Shown piece after piece: positions 18,167 through 26,511 of a stretch of DNA of 33,574 nt. The notes under the pieces are model-generated. The model ran no database searches, had not been told where the DNA came from, and saw nothing but the letters and a program-made list of their open reading frames with translations. Made by a program: the position numbers and the translations under genes. The first letter of the stretch is position 1. Each line of letters starts with the position of its first letter. Source of the DNA: Burkholderiaceae bacterium (GTDB taxonomy: Bacteria; Pseudomonadota; Gammaproteobacteria; Burkholderiales; Burkholderiaceae); contig CANCQD010000013.1 of the NCBI GenBank assembly GCA_947380285.1, positions 1-33,574 of the forward strand, read 5' to 3'.

Positions 18167-18424
18167 ATGAGAGTCATTAATTTTTCAGACGCGAGAAATC
18201 AGTTTAAGCAGGTCATAGATCAGGTAGTGGCGGATTGTGATGTTGCTGTGATCTCCCGAAGAGATGCAGAGGATGCCGTAGTCATGTCCTTGAATACCTA
18301 TAACAGCATGATGGAAACATTCCATTTATTAAAATCTCCGGCTAACGTAAAGCATTTGGAGAAATCATTGGCGCAATATCGCAAAGGACAGACCAAAGCA
18401 AAGGCTCTAGTAGATGCTAAGTAG
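18167..18424 (+). CDS. yefM: Antitoxin YefM (Phd/YefM family)
   Basis: 85 residues. The N-terminal DNA-binding fold has the family opening MRVINFSDARNQFKQVID, then VAVISRRDAEDAVVMSLNTYNSMMET, standard for YefM; the C-terminal, lysine-rich half wraps the toxin. The frame extends to a TTG at 18134, but that codon lies inside the operator, and the ATG at 18167 has AAGG upstream and matches the family start. It neutralises YoeB and represses its own promoter through the palindrome at 18133-18154. The toxin gene starts inside its last codons (11-nt overlap), the usual antitoxin-first order. Confidence 0.95.
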   Translation: MRVINFSDARNQFKQVIDQVVADCDVAVISRRDAEDAVVMSLNTYNSMMETFHLLKSPANVKHLEKSLAQYRKGQTKAKALVDAK

Positions 18425-18677
18425 GCTGGTATGGACAAACGCAGCATGGGCTGACTATATTTATTGGCAGGGACAAGACAAAAAAACCTTAAGACGTATT
18501 AATTCCTTAATAAAAGATGCCCTAAGAAATTCCAAAGAGGGAATTGGTAAACCAGAGGAGCTTAGAGAGAGTTTGTCAGGCTTTTGGTCCAGAAGGATCG
18601 ATGATGTTCATCGTCTGGTGTATGCAATTGAAAAAGATCAATTAGTCATCATTGCCTGTCGCTACCACTATGGTTGA
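18414..18677 (+). CDS. yoeB: Toxin YoeB (ribosome-dependent mRNA interferase)
   Basis: 87 residues. RelE/YoeB fold cleaving mRNA in the ribosomal A site. All catalytic positions of E. coli YoeB are kept: E48 (for Glu46) in GKPEEL, R67 (Arg65) in VHRLVY, and H85 (His83) in CRYHYG. The SGFWSRRI segment is nearly identical to E. coli. The gene therefore looks intact and active. It is co-transcribed and translationally coupled with yefM, and convergent with dctM 19 bp away. Confidence 0.96.
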   Translation: MLSRLVWTNAAWADYIYWQGQDKKTLRRINSLIKDALRNSKEGIGKPEELRESLSGFWSRRIDDVHRLVYAIEKDQLVIIACRYHYG

Positions 18678-18696
18678 TAGACTCTTTTGCGTAGAC

Positions 18697-20229
18697 CTAC
18701 TTAGTGGGTTTGTCTAATTGAAAAGTGACCGGAGCATCCTCATCAACCTTGCTTGCAGGTGAATCTGGCTTGTTAGTATCGCCACCAGTGAAATTAAAGT
18801 CCTGGCTCTCTGCTACTGCCGCGGGTTTGTCTAGCAAAGTCGTTACCAGAGCCGGGAAGGTCATTACCAAAACCACCATGATCAACTGCAAGCCTACCCA
18901 AGGCAATGCACCCCAATAGATATCACTACTTTTAACTTCCTTGGGCGCTACTCCTCTAAGGTAGAAGAGGGCAAATCCAAATGGAGGATGCATAAAGGAG
19001 GTCTGCATATTGACGCAGAGCATGACGCCAAACCAAACTAGCGCAGCACTGGCTGCTGCTTGAGGATTGCCATTCATGGAGTCTAGCAATACTGGGGAGA
19101 GTAGCTTGACGGCAACTGGTGCCAACATCGGCACAACAATGAAGGCGATTTCAAAAAAGTCTAAGAAGAAGGCCAGAAAGAATACAAATAAATTAACAAT
19201 AATCAGAAAGCCAATCCAGCCGCCAGGAAGATTAGAAAAGAGTTCCTCAACCCAGAAGCCGCCATCTACCCCTTGAAACACTACCGAGAAGCATGTGGAT
19301 CCGATCAAAATGAAAACCACCATGGCTGTAATGCGCATTGTGTTTTGATAAGCCTCTTGTATTAATCCTTTGAGATTGGGGATCTTGGAGCGACGGAGCC
19401 AAGCAAGTAATAAAGCTCCCATCGCCCCCATCGCTCCAGATTCTGTGGGAGTAGCAATGCCAGTCATGATGGTACCAAGAACCAAGAAGATCAGAACAGC
19501 TGACGGGATAATCCCCAAAAGACATTTTTTCCAAAGCGCCCAGCCTTTTAGCGTGAGATCGCTTGTGGGCAATGGTGGTAAATAGTCTGGATGAATACGG
19601 CTCAAGAAGAAGGTGTAGAGCGCAAAAAGGCCGATCTGCAAAAGCGATGGACCCCATGCTCCGAGATACATACTTCCAACATCAGCGCTACCGCTTTGGG
19701 TCTTAAGTTGGTCCGCAAGAACGATGAGAACTAAGGATGGTGGCACTAGCTGGGTAATCGTACCGGAGGCAGCTAAAACGCCCGTAGCGTAGCGCATGTT
19801 GTAGCCGTAACGCATCATTACCGGTAGAGAAATCATCGCCATAGCAATCACTTGGGCAGCCACAGTGCCTGTGATGGCGCCCAAAATAAATCCGACGATG
19901 ATGACGGAGTAACCAAGGCCGCCACGTACGCGTCCAAAAAGTTGCCCCATCGAGTCCAGCATTTCTTCGGCAAGACCGCAACGTTCAAGGATGGCGCCCA
20001 TGAAAGTGAAGAAAGGAATAGCTAGTAGTAAATCATTTGCAAGTACGCTGCCAAAAATACGCTGCGGAATTGCTTGCAAAAATGCAATCCCAAAGAAACC
20101 TTCATTGATCGCAATTGCTGAGAAAAATAAACCAGCAGCCATGAGTGAGAAGGCGACCGGAAAGCCGATCAGCATAAATACAATGAGCCCAGCAAACATT
20201 AAGGGCGGCATCCACTCCAATGGAATCAT
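18697..20229 (-). CDS. dctM: TRAP transporter large permease (DctM type)
   Basis: 510 residues, about 12-13 membrane segments. Family marks: the N-terminal GLIVFMLIGFPVAFSLM, LLLAIPFFTFMGAILERCGLAEEM, the conserved GAITGTVAAQVIAMAMISLP stretch, and TPTESGAMGAMGALLLA. It is longer than the usual 425-430 residues because of inserted loops and a 55-residue polar C-terminal tail (from about 455). Together with DctQ it forms the sodium-driven membrane part of a TRAP transporter in the inner membrane. It overlaps dctQ by 4 nt. No matching DctP binding protein is found in the window. The long form resembles the mannitol/chloroaromatic subfamily. Confidence 0.93.
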   Translation of the reverse strand: MIPLEWMPPLMFAGLIVFMLIGFPVAFSLMAAGLFFSAIAINEGFFGIAFLQAIPQRIFGSVLANDLLLAIPFFTFMGAILERCGLAEEMLDSMGQLFGRVRGGLGYSVIIVGFILGAITGTVAAQVIAMAMISLPVMMRYGYNMRYATGVLAASGTITQLVPPSLVLIVLADQLKTQSGSADVGSMYLGAWGPSLLQIGLFALYTFFLSRIHPDYLPPLPTSDLTLKGWALWKKCLLGIIPSAVLIFLVLGTIMTGIATPTESGAMGAMGALLLAWLRRSKIPNLKGLIQEAYQNTMRITAMVVFILIGSTCFSVVFQGVDGGFWVEELFSNLPGGWIGFLIIVNLFVFFLAFFLDFFEIAFIVVPMLAPVAVKLLSPVLLDSMNGNPQAAASAALVWFGVMLCVNMQTSFMHPPFGFALFYLRGVAPKEVKSSDIYWGALPWVGLQLIMVVLVMTFPALVTTLLDKPAAVAESQDFNFTGGDTNKPDSPASKVDEDAPVTFQLDKPTK

Positions 20230-20777
20230 TGTGTTGGCTTTTCGTAGTGAAGGTCTTCAGTAGGCAGAATCACACCGCCTTTGAGGGCGCCGATACGTTT
20301 AATAATTTCTGAGAGACCTTGTAGGCTGATCATGAAGAAGCCCAGTGGAACCACAAACTTAATTGGATAGCGCGCTAGGCCGCCAGAATTTAATGAATGT
20401 TCCATTACCAGCCATGACGGATAAAACAGGGTGGCCCAGGAGAGCCATGTGAATAAGATGCAGGCTGGCATTAAAAAGAAGATTAAGCCAAAGAGATCAA
20501 CCCACAAGCGTCCGCGATCAGAAAGCTGGGAATAAATTAAATCTACGCGAACGTGTTCATTGCGTTTTAGAGTGTACGAGGCTCCGAGCATGACTGCGGA
20601 GGCAAAGAGATACCACTGTAGTTCAAGTGGCCAGTTATTACTGACATCCAACCCGTAACGTAGCAGGGCATTTAGTGCTGATACGAAACAGGACAGCAAA
20701 ATCATGATGCTTGCTGCTTTACCGAAAAGCTGGTTTACGTAATCAATGCCTGCAGAGAGTTTGGACCAAAACCCCAT
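20226..20777 (-). CDS. dctQ: TRAP transporter small permease (DctQ type)
   Basis: 183 residues with four membrane segments (about 17-38, 50-72, 90-115, 133-155). The family block NWPLELQWYLFASAVMLGASYTLKRNEHVRVDL is clear, including the R-x-x-EHVRVD motif. It partners DctM. Five bases separate it from the argH stop upstream, so it appears to be read from the argH transcript; its ATG has only the tail of argH as leader. Confidence 0.92.
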   Translation of the reverse strand: MGFWSKLSAGIDYVNQLFGKAASIMILLSCFVSALNALLRYGLDVSNNWPLELQWYLFASAVMLGASYTLKRNEHVRVDLIYSQLSDRGRLWVDLFGLIFFLMPACILFTWLSWATLFYPSWLVMEHSLNSGGLARYPIKFVVPLGFFMISLQGLSEIIKRIGALKGGVILPTEDLHYEKPTQ

Positions 20778-20782
20778 TTGCT

Positions 20783-22201
20783 TTAGAGGTCTGCGCGACC
20801 CCGTTTGATAGCGGCGAGCACCTGGGCTGGAGCTGTGCCACCGGCATGCTGGCGTGATTGAACTGAGCCATCAACGGTGAGCAAGGCAAATACATCATCA
20901 CTCATGAGTTCAGGGCGGTTATCTAAACCGCAAGCAAAGCGAAGCTCAGAGAGGCTTAAATCCGTCAACATGCAGTTTCTACTAACGCAAGCCTTAACGG
21001 CATGTGCTACGGCTTCATGGGCATCACGGAAGGCCAAACCTTTTTTCACTAAGTAGTCAGCCAAGTCGGTTGCTGTTGCAAAACCTTCTTCAGCAGCCTT
21101 CTTCATGATCTCGGCTTTCACTTCAATATGTGGAACCATGTCAGAAAAAATACGCAAGGTATCTTGAACTGTGTCTACCGCATCAAACAAAGGTTCTTTA
21201 TCTTCTTGATTATCTTTGTTGTATGCCAGCGGCTGACCCTTCATGAGCGTCAATAAAGATATCAAGTCTCCATAGACACGACCAGTCTTGCCGCGAGCCA
21301 ATTCAGGGACATCAGGATTTTTCTTTTGCGGCATGATCGAGCTACCAGTACAGAAGCGATCCGGCAAATCAATAAAGCCAAACCGAGGGCTTAGCCACAG
21401 GATGAGTTCTTCTGATAAGCGTGAAACGTGCATCATCAAGATGGATGCAAAGGCGCAGAACTCAATGGCAAAGTCACGATCAGATACAGCGTCTAAGGAA
21501 TTGTTGCAGATACCATCAAAGCCAAGAGTCTTGGCAACTTGTTCGCGATCAATCGGGTAGGTTGTTCCAGCCAATGCAGCTGCCCCCAAGGGGAGGCGAT
21601 TAAAGCGAGCACGCAAATCTGCCAAGCGACTTGCATCACGGCTAAACATTTCATAGTAGGCCATCAGGTGATGACCAAAGGTAATGGGCTGTGCTACTTG
21701 CAAATGGGTGTGACCGGGCATGATGGTGGATGCATGCTTTTCAGCCAAATCTAAAAGTGCTAGACGTAAGGATTTCAGGGTGATTGCAATGTCATCAACG
21801 CTGCCACGTAACCACAGACGCAAATCCGTTGCTACCTGATCGTTACGTGAGCGACCAGTATGTAAACGTTTGCCAGCATCGCCGACTAATTCAGTAAGGC
21901 GAGCTTCAATGTTAAGGTGAACATCCTCGAGAGCAAGTTGCCAATTAAATTGACCAGACTCGATTTCGCTCTTAATTTGAGCCATCCCTTTTTGAATATC
22001 AGCGAAATCTTGAGCGCTAATGATCTTTTGAGTGGCTAGCATCTCAGCGTGAGCCAGGGAGCCGGCAATATCGACCATCGCAAAGCGTTGATCAAAGCCA
22101 ATAGAGGCGGTATAACGCTGAACAAGTTCGTCGACGGGTTCGGCAAAACGGGCCGACCAAGCTTGGGCTTTGTTGGCTAAGGAATTATTTGATGAGCTCA
22201 T
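20783..22201 (-). CDS. argH: Argininosuccinate lyase
   Basis: Splits argininosuccinate into arginine and fumarate, the last step of arginine synthesis. 472 residues from the chosen start. Fumarase/aspartase superfamily signature [12 protein letters not shown] (about 286-297) with the catalytic Ser; [17 protein letters not shown] and [18 protein letters not shown] blocks are conserved. The frame continues upstream to 22369 inside hemC, but family alignment starts at [15 protein letters not shown]. No SD is present; a TATACT ends 6 bases before the ATG. dctQ follows after 5 bases. Confidence 0.97.
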   Translation of the reverse strand: MSSSNNSLANKAQAWSARFAEPVDELVQRYTASIGFDQRFAMVDIAGSLAHAEMLATQKIISAQDFADIQKGMAQIKSEIESGQFNWQLALEDVHLNIEARLTELVGDAGKRLHTGRSRNDQVATDLRLWLRGSVDDIAITLKSLRLALLDLAEKHASTIMPGHTHLQVAQPITFGHHLMAYYEMFSRDASRLADLRARFNRLPLGAAALAGTTYPIDREQVAKTLGFDGICNNSLDAVSDRDFAIEFCAFASILMMHVSRLSEELILWLSPRFGFIDLPDRFCTGSSIMPQKKNPDVPELARGKTGRVYGDLISLLTLMKGQPLAYNKDNQEDKEPLFDAVDTVQDTLRIFSDMVPHIEVKAEIMKKAAEEGFATATDLADYLVKKGLAFRDAHEAVAHAVKACVSRNCMLTDLSLSELRFACGLDNRPELMSDDVFALLTVDGSVQSRQHAGGTAPAQVLAAIKRGRADL

Positions 22202-22207
22202 AAACAC

Positions 22208-22213
22208 AGTATA
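22208..22213 (-). promoter_or_regulatory. -10 element of argH, 6 nt from the start codon
   Basis: TATACT on the minus strand, followed by GTGTTT and then the argH ATG (22201). It overlaps a plus-strand TATATT (22211-22216) that could serve hemC, so the two divergent promoters would share this 43-bp gap. No convincing -35 is visible for argH. Confidence 0.4.
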
Positions 22214-22244
22214 TTGGTGTAGGTCTTTGATTATTTTAAATGTT

Positions 22245-23222
22245 ATGTCCCAAACCCCCAATTCCGCCCCTTCATCAGCTTCCCCAGCCGCTCCAAAGCG
22301 CCTCGTAATCGCCTCCCGCGAAAGTCGCCTAGCCATGTGGCAGGCTGAGCACGTCCGGGATTGCCTCAAAAAGCTCTATCCAGGCTGCGATGTCCAGATT
22401 TTGGGGATGACCACCCGTGGAGACCAGATTTTGGACAGAGCCCTCTCTAAAGTGGGTGGCAAAGGCCTTTTTGTAAAAGAGCTTGAAACTGCTCTCGAGG
22501 ATGGCCGTGCAGACCTAGCAGTTCACTCTCTAAAGGATGTCCCCATGGTGATGCCTGAGGGATTTGATCTTTCTTGTGTCATGGCCAGGGAGGATGCTCG
22601 TGACGCCTTTGTATCGAATGACTACGCTAGCCTCGAAGATCTTCCGGTCGGAGCAATTGTGGGTACATCGAGTTTGCGCCGAGAGTCCGTGCTGCGTGCT
22701 AAGTTTCCTCATCTCGTGATTCAACCATTACGCGGTAATTTAGATACGCGAATGGGTAAGCTAGATCGTGGCGAATATCAGGCCATCATCTTGGCTGCTG
22801 CTGGATTAAAGCGTTTAGGTTTGGAGTCACGCATTCGGGCCTTCTTGCCTTACGATCCCTATACGCCAGCTGCAGGTCAGGGCGCTCTTGGTATTGAAAC
22901 CTTGAGCAAACATCCCAACATTAAGCAGTGGCTTGATCCATTAAATGACTTGCCCACTTTGTTTGCAGTTTCTGCTGAGCGTATGGTGTCGCGTCAGCTG
23001 GGTGGATCTTGTGAAGTGCCCCTCGCTGCGCATGCTGTATGGGATCAAAATCAAATGAACATACGCTCCTTTGTGGCGAGTGTGGATGGCAAAGCCATTT
23101 GCTTAGCGCATGGAAGTGGGGTGGTGCAATCTGTTGAAGATGCTGAGGCATTGGGTCTTGTAGTGGCAAAAGACTTGCTATCTCAGGGTGCAGCAGACTT
23201 AATTCCCAAGATTTCTAAATAA
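22245..23222 (+). CDS. hemC: Porphobilinogen deaminase (hydroxymethylbilane synthase)
   Basis: Joins four porphobilinogen units into hydroxymethylbilane for heme. 325 residues. Landmarks: [57 protein letters not shown], and [12 protein letters not shown] with Cys256 carrying the dipyrromethane cofactor. The longer frame begins at 22170 inside argH; the ATG at 22245 precedes a short Pro/Ser/Ala-rich N-terminus before the conserved [10 protein letters not shown]. No clear SD. Followed by hemD after 14 bases, the usual order. Confidence 0.97.
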   Translation: MSQTPNSAPSSASPAAPKRLVIASRESRLAMWQAEHVRDCLKKLYPGCDVQILGMTTRGDQILDRALSKVGGKGLFVKELETALEDGRADLAVHSLKDVPMVMPEGFDLSCVMAREDARDAFVSNDYASLEDLPVGAIVGTSSLRRESVLRAKFPHLVIQPLRGNLDTRMGKLDRGEYQAIILAAAGLKRLGLESRIRAFLPYDPYTPAAGQGALGIETLSKHPNIKQWLDPLNDLPTLFAVSAERMVSRQLGGSCEVPLAAHAVWDQNQMNIRSFVASVDGKAICLAHGSGVVQSVEDAEALGLVVAKDLLSQGAADLIPKISK

Positions 23223-23236
23223 CAGTATTAGCAGCG

Positions 23237-24061
23237 ATGAGTACTAAAACAATCGTCGTTACCAGACCTAGCGGTCAGGCGCGCCAGCTGATTGAAGTAC
23301 TCACTCGTGCGATTGAGGCAAGCGGCGTCGGTAAGCGTACCCTCCCAGAGATTCTGTCACTCCCCTTGCTAACCATTGTTCCAAAGTCGGACGAACATTT
23401 AGCTGACCATATCGCAACTTCTCTGAGCAACGCAGATCTTGCAATCTTTGTAAGCCCTAATGCCATTGAGTGTGTCATGCGTTTGTTGGAGCGAGATTGG
23501 CAAGACTTTTCAAAAAAGATTATTCCGATTGGCGTAATGGGTGGCAGTAGTCATCTTGCTTTGAAAAATCACGGCATCGGATCAGAAGACAATCCAACCC
23601 CCATCATCATTCCTAAAAATAACGAACAGTGGGACTCTGAGGGTTTGTGGCAAGAACTTCAATCCCTTCAGTCGAATTGGCAGAATAAAAAAGTGGTGAT
23701 CTTTAAAGGTGAAGGTGGCCGCGATTGGCTCGCCGACACCCTAAGCAAGGCCGGTGCTGTTGTAGAGGCAATCTCTACATATAGTCGAGTGCCCTTGGAT
23801 ATTGATAATCCTGCTTGGCAGCTGGTGCGCGAGATGGATTTGAGTAAATCACTTTGGTTGCTGACTTCATCCGAAGCGGTTCGCTATCTTGGCGAAGTAA
23901 TAAAAGATCAATTTACGTACAACCTTAATAGCGCTAGCGCTCTTTGTCCACATCACAATATTGCTGATGCTGCGGAGCTGATTGGGTTTGGTGAGGTTTT
24001 TACTAGTGAGCCAGGCGATGAAGCCTTGGTGAAGTCAACCTTAGCTTGGCTGACAATCTAA
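23237..24061 (+). CDS. hemD: Uroporphyrinogen-III synthase
   Basis: Cyclises hydroxymethylbilane with inversion of ring D. 274 residues in two alpha/beta domains. Sequence is poorly conserved across this family, but IVVTRPSGQARQL at the N-terminus, DLAIFVSPNAIECVMRLL, VVIFKGEGGRDWLADTL, and AISTYSRVP followed by WLLTSSEAVRYLGEV are typical. Position right after hemC supports the call. The betaproteobacterial hemX/hemY genes that often follow are absent; ubiC is convergent 16 bp away. Confidence 0.93.
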   Translation: MSTKTIVVTRPSGQARQLIEVLTRAIEASGVGKRTLPEILSLPLLTIVPKSDEHLADHIATSLSNADLAIFVSPNAIECVMRLLERDWQDFSKKIIPIGVMGGSSHLALKNHGIGSEDNPTPIIIPKNNEQWDSEGLWQELQSLQSNWQNKKVVIFKGEGGRDWLADTLSKAGAVVEAISTYSRVPLDIDNPAWQLVREMDLSKSLWLLTSSEAVRYLGEVIKDQFTYNLNSASALCPHHNIADAAELIGFGEVFTSEPGDEALVKSTLAWLTI

Positions 24062-24077
24062 GAGTCAAAGCAAATAA

Positions 24078-24650
24078 CTAGAATTTTGCAGCCTTTAGTA
24101 GGGCAGGCAAGAAGATTTCATTTACCAAGATTGGATGACCCTTTAAACGATAGAGAGTGCGTCGTGCCCACAGGGGTGAGCTCAATCCAGTTAGGTGCTT
24201 AGAGCACCTTTTCCATAACTCATTACTTTTATCAAGGCGGGCAATATCACGCGGCGGCTTTGCTTTCGAGTGTTTGCGGGTGTTGCTAAACAAGACAGCG
24301 CCCAAGGGCTTGGTACCTAAGCGCAAAATTTTGTGATTGCTACCACTTGAACTAAAGGTTGGAATGACGCTGTGTGCCATTACCAAGGGAATGCCATTTG
24401 AGCAGAGTAGTACTTCACGCACCCTGCAGCGCCTGAGCTGGAAATGAAAATAGCGACTTTCGTCGCTATTGAGTGATTGAGGGCAGTCACGCAAAACCTG
24501 AACTTCCAGTTTTTGCCCAATTGCTTTCTCAATTTTTTGGGTGAGAGACCCGGTGTCGCTTAGCCATGGTTGCCACTCGCGTGGCGCCCGATGGATTTCA
24601 CCGGAACCGACTCGATTCCATGCAGAACGGAGACGATTACGGCGAATCAT
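24078..24650 (-). CDS. ubiC: Chorismate--pyruvate lyase
   Basis: Makes 4-hydroxybenzoate from chorismate, first step of ubiquinone synthesis. 190 residues. The family pattern is present: REVLLCSNGIPLVMAHSVIP (78-97) with the Arg at 78 near the active site, LGTKPLGAVLF, ARRTLYRLKGHPILVNEIFLP with E178 matching the active-site Glu of E. coli UbiC. It begins 2 bases after the helicase stop on the same strand, so it is probably read through from the helicase transcript. ubiA is not in the window. Confidence 0.9.
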   Translation of the reverse strand: MIRRNRLRSAWNRVGSGEIHRAPREWQPWLSDTGSLTQKIEKAIGQKLEVQVLRDCPQSLNSDESRYFHFQLRRCRVREVLLCSNGIPLVMAHSVIPTFSSSGSNHKILRLGTKPLGAVLFSNTRKHSKAKPPRDIARLDKSNELWKRCSKHLTGLSSPLWARRTLYRLKGHPILVNEIFLPALLKAAKF

Positions 24651-24652
24651 TT

Positions 24653-26206
24653 TTAGCTACCGCTAAAGTTGCGACGTTGACCGCCGGCCTTAGGTTTCGC
24701 AAAACGTGGACCACCTGCTGGACGTGAATCACCAGAGCGGGCTGGACGTGAGTCAGCAGAACGCGCAGGACGTGAATCAGCAGAGCGTGCTGGACGTGAG
24801 TCGTCTGAACGACCACCAGCATTGCCACCACCTGAACCGCCACCGCCAAAGCGAGACTCTGAACGAGCGCCTGAGCCATAACGACCACCACCGCCGCCAC
24901 CAGAACGATTGCCACCAAAGCCACCACCAGAACGACCGCCACCACCGCCTGAGCGGCCACCACCAGCGCGACCGCCACCACCGCCACCAAAGCTTGGCTT
25001 GGCTTGCGGCTCAAGACCAGCGATGACTGAAGCAACGATATCTTGCTGTGTAAAGCGTTCGATATTGCGGATCTTCGCGCGATCACGATGTTCAACCAAA
25101 GTGATAGCAACACCATTACGACCTGCACGACCGGTACGACCGATGCGGTGCGTATAGTCTTCTGGTTTCATTGGCAAGCCAAAGTTAATCACGTGACTAA
25201 TACGTGGTACATCAATACCGCGAGCCGCTACGTCAGTCGCCACCAAAATCTTGGTGTGACCTTTACGTAAAGACTCAAGGCGACGCATACGCACGGCTTG
25301 AGGCATTGCACCGTGAAGGGCAGTAGCTTCATAGCCATTAGCGCGCAAGGTGTCAGCAATTTTTTCGCTCTCAACTTGAGTGCTCGCAAACACAACTGCT
25401 TGATCCAAATCAGCATCAGCCAAAATGTGCTCAAGTAACTTATGCTTGTGTGACATGCTGTCAGCCCAATGCAACTTCTGTTCAATGTTGGCATGCTTTT
25501 CACCTGCGTGGGCAAGTTCAATACGCTTGGCATCTGTAGTCAACTCGTTTGCTAAAGACATAATCTTTGGCGCGAAAGTTGCAGAGAACATCAAAGTTTG
25601 GTTGCGGCCTGCGCAACGCTTATCAATTGCCTCGAGGTCATCAGCAAATCCCATGTCGAGCATGCGATCGGCTTCGTCGATAACGAGTTGTTTTACATCG
25701 TCTAAGCGAATTGCTTTGCTATCGCACAAGTCGAGTAAACGACCTGGAGTTGCAACAACTAACAATGCACCTTTCAATGCTTGGATCTGCTTGCCGTAAG
25801 GCATGCCACCCATAACAGTTGCAATACGGATACCCTTCATGCCGCGCACTAAATTCACTGCATCGGCGGCAACCTGTTGAGCCAATTCACGAGTAGGGCA
25901 GAGCACTAACACTTTAGGTTGTGCGCGACCTGGTACAGGTGAGTTGTTCGGGTTGTCTTCGATGAGTTGATTAATCAAAGGCAATAGAAAGGCTGCGGTT
26001 TTACCGCTACCGGTTTGGCTGCTGACCAATAAGTCACCACCAGCTAAGGCTGCAGGAATAACCTGAGCTTGCACAGCAGTAGCTTGGGTATAACCGAGTT
26101 CAGCAACGTTTTTGAGGAGTGATGCCGCTAAGGCAAAATTCTGGAATTCAGTTCCAGCGCTCTTTGAGTCTTTCGACTCGATTTTAGTTTCTTTAGAAAA
26201 AGTCAT
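24653..26206 (-). CDS. rhlE: DEAD-box RNA helicase, RhlE type, with Gly/Arg-rich tail
   Basis: 517 residues from the chosen start. Motifs in order: Q motif around FQNFALAASLLKNVAELGYTQATAVQ, motif I SQTGSGKT (63-70), PTRELA, TPGRLLDL, DEAD in VIDEADRMLDMGF, SAT in FSATF, and HRIGRTGRAG. After about residue 395 the tail is Gly/Arg/Ser-rich, then four copies of an ADSRPARS-like octapeptide, probably a disordered RNA-binding region. The frame also offers an ATG at 26218, but that codon directly abuts AAAGGGG; the ATG at 26206 (MTFSKETK) is preferred. RhlE/DEAD helicases act in ribosome assembly and cold response. A long hairpin-rich leader precedes the gene; ubiC follows after 2 bases. Confidence 0.94.
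   Translation of the reverse strand: MTFSKETKIESKDSKSAGTEFQNFALAASLLKNVAELGYTQATAVQAQVIPAALAGGDLLVSSQTGSGKTAAFLLPLINQLIEDNPNNSPVPGRAQPKVLVLCPTRELAQQVAADAVNLVRGMKGIRIATVMGGMPYGKQIQALKGALLVVATPGRLLDLCDSKAIRLDDVKQLVIDEADRMLDMGFADDLEAIDKRCAGRNQTLMFSATFAPKIMSLANELTTDAKRIELAHAGEKHANIEQKLHWADSMSHKHKLLEHILADADLDQAVVFASTQVESEKIADTLRANGYEATALHGAMPQAVRMRRLESLRKGHTKILVATDVAARGIDVPRISHVINFGLPMKPEDYTHRIGRTGRAGRNGVAITLVEHRDRAKIRNIERFTQQDIVASVIAGLEPQAKPSFGGGGGGRAGGGRSGGGGGRSGGGFGGNRSGGGGGGRYGSGARSESRFGGGGSGGGNAGGRSDDSRPARSADSRPARSADSRPARSGDSRPAGGPRFAKPKAGGQRRNFSGS
24717..24812 (-). repeat. Four tandem 24-bp units in the helicase tail
   Basis: Units at 24717-24740, 24741-24764, 24765-24788 and 24789-24812, each close to GCTGGACGTGARTCAGCAGA plus four bases on the plus strand. 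They encode the octapeptide ADSRPARS with small changes. Copy number of such repeats is prone to slippage. Confidence 0.85.
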
Positions 26207-26215
26207 GCTATTACA

Positions 26216-26293
26216 CATCCCCTTTAAGGGATGTCTCCGTATGTTGCACCCATGGTTTTTTATAGGGTGCGATGGTCAAAGGCATCGACCATC
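26216..26293 (-). promoter_or_regulatory. Three consecutive stem-loops in the helicase mRNA leader
   Basis: In transcript order: GATGGTC / GACCATC (26271-26293, 9-base loop), GCACCC / GGGTGC (26246-26270, 13-base loop), and CATCCC / GGGATG (26216-26233, 6-base loop). The third contains the only SD-like run (AAAGGGG), in its loop and 3' arm, so folding would hide the ribosome site. The start codon is at 26206. Confidence 0.55.
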
Positions 26294-26398
26294 AGACAAG
26301 CGGCAGCGCGTTTTGTGACTTCGGTGTTTATAACTTCTAAACGATACGCTGAAATAGAGCTGGGGGGCGATGAATCAAGTTGCTTAAAAAAGCCTCCT

Positions 26399-26427
26399 AT
26401 TATGGCATTTTAAGCACTCGATTACAA
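26399..26427 (-). promoter_or_regulatory. Promoter of rhlE
   Basis: On the minus strand TTGTAA (26422-26427), 17-bp spacer, CATAAT (26399-26404). It would give a leader of about 185 nt. In the rest of the gap 26207-26511 nothing else coding is seen; a bulged repeat (TAAGCACTC near 26411, GAGTGCCTTA at 26461) may belong to the end of the upstream aldehyde dehydrogenase transcript. Confidence 0.55.
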
Positions 26428-26511
26428 GGGTTTTCCCGAATTAATTACGAAATGGGGCTTGAGTGCCTTACCGTCTTGGATTGATGAAACGAGCATTGCT
26501 TATTTGCATCT

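Noticed and set aside
18692..18715. Hairpin at the dctM stop as a terminator
   Set aside because: CCTAC / GTGGG with a TTA loop can form, but there is no T run on either side and the stem is short.
19247..19657. 136-residue frame inside dctM
   Set aside because: No recognisable domain, no SD, and completely within the well-supported dctM frame.
22170..22244. Upstream extension of hemC into argH
   Set aside because: The extra residues are not conserved in the family and would overlap the argH start; the ATG at 22245 fits better.
22202..22369. Upstream extension of argH into hemC
   Set aside because: Fifty-six extra residues derive from antisense hemC sequence; family alignment starts at 22201.
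24706..25026. 106-residue His/Asn-rich plus-strand frame
   Set aside because: Antisense shadow of the helicase Gly/Arg-rich repeats; no start context and biased composition.
24637..25128. 163-residue frame overlapping the helicase tail on the same strand
   Set aside because: Its Val/Ala-rich low-complexity sequence is what the Gly/Arg-rich repeat region gives in another frame; the helicase frame carries the motifs.
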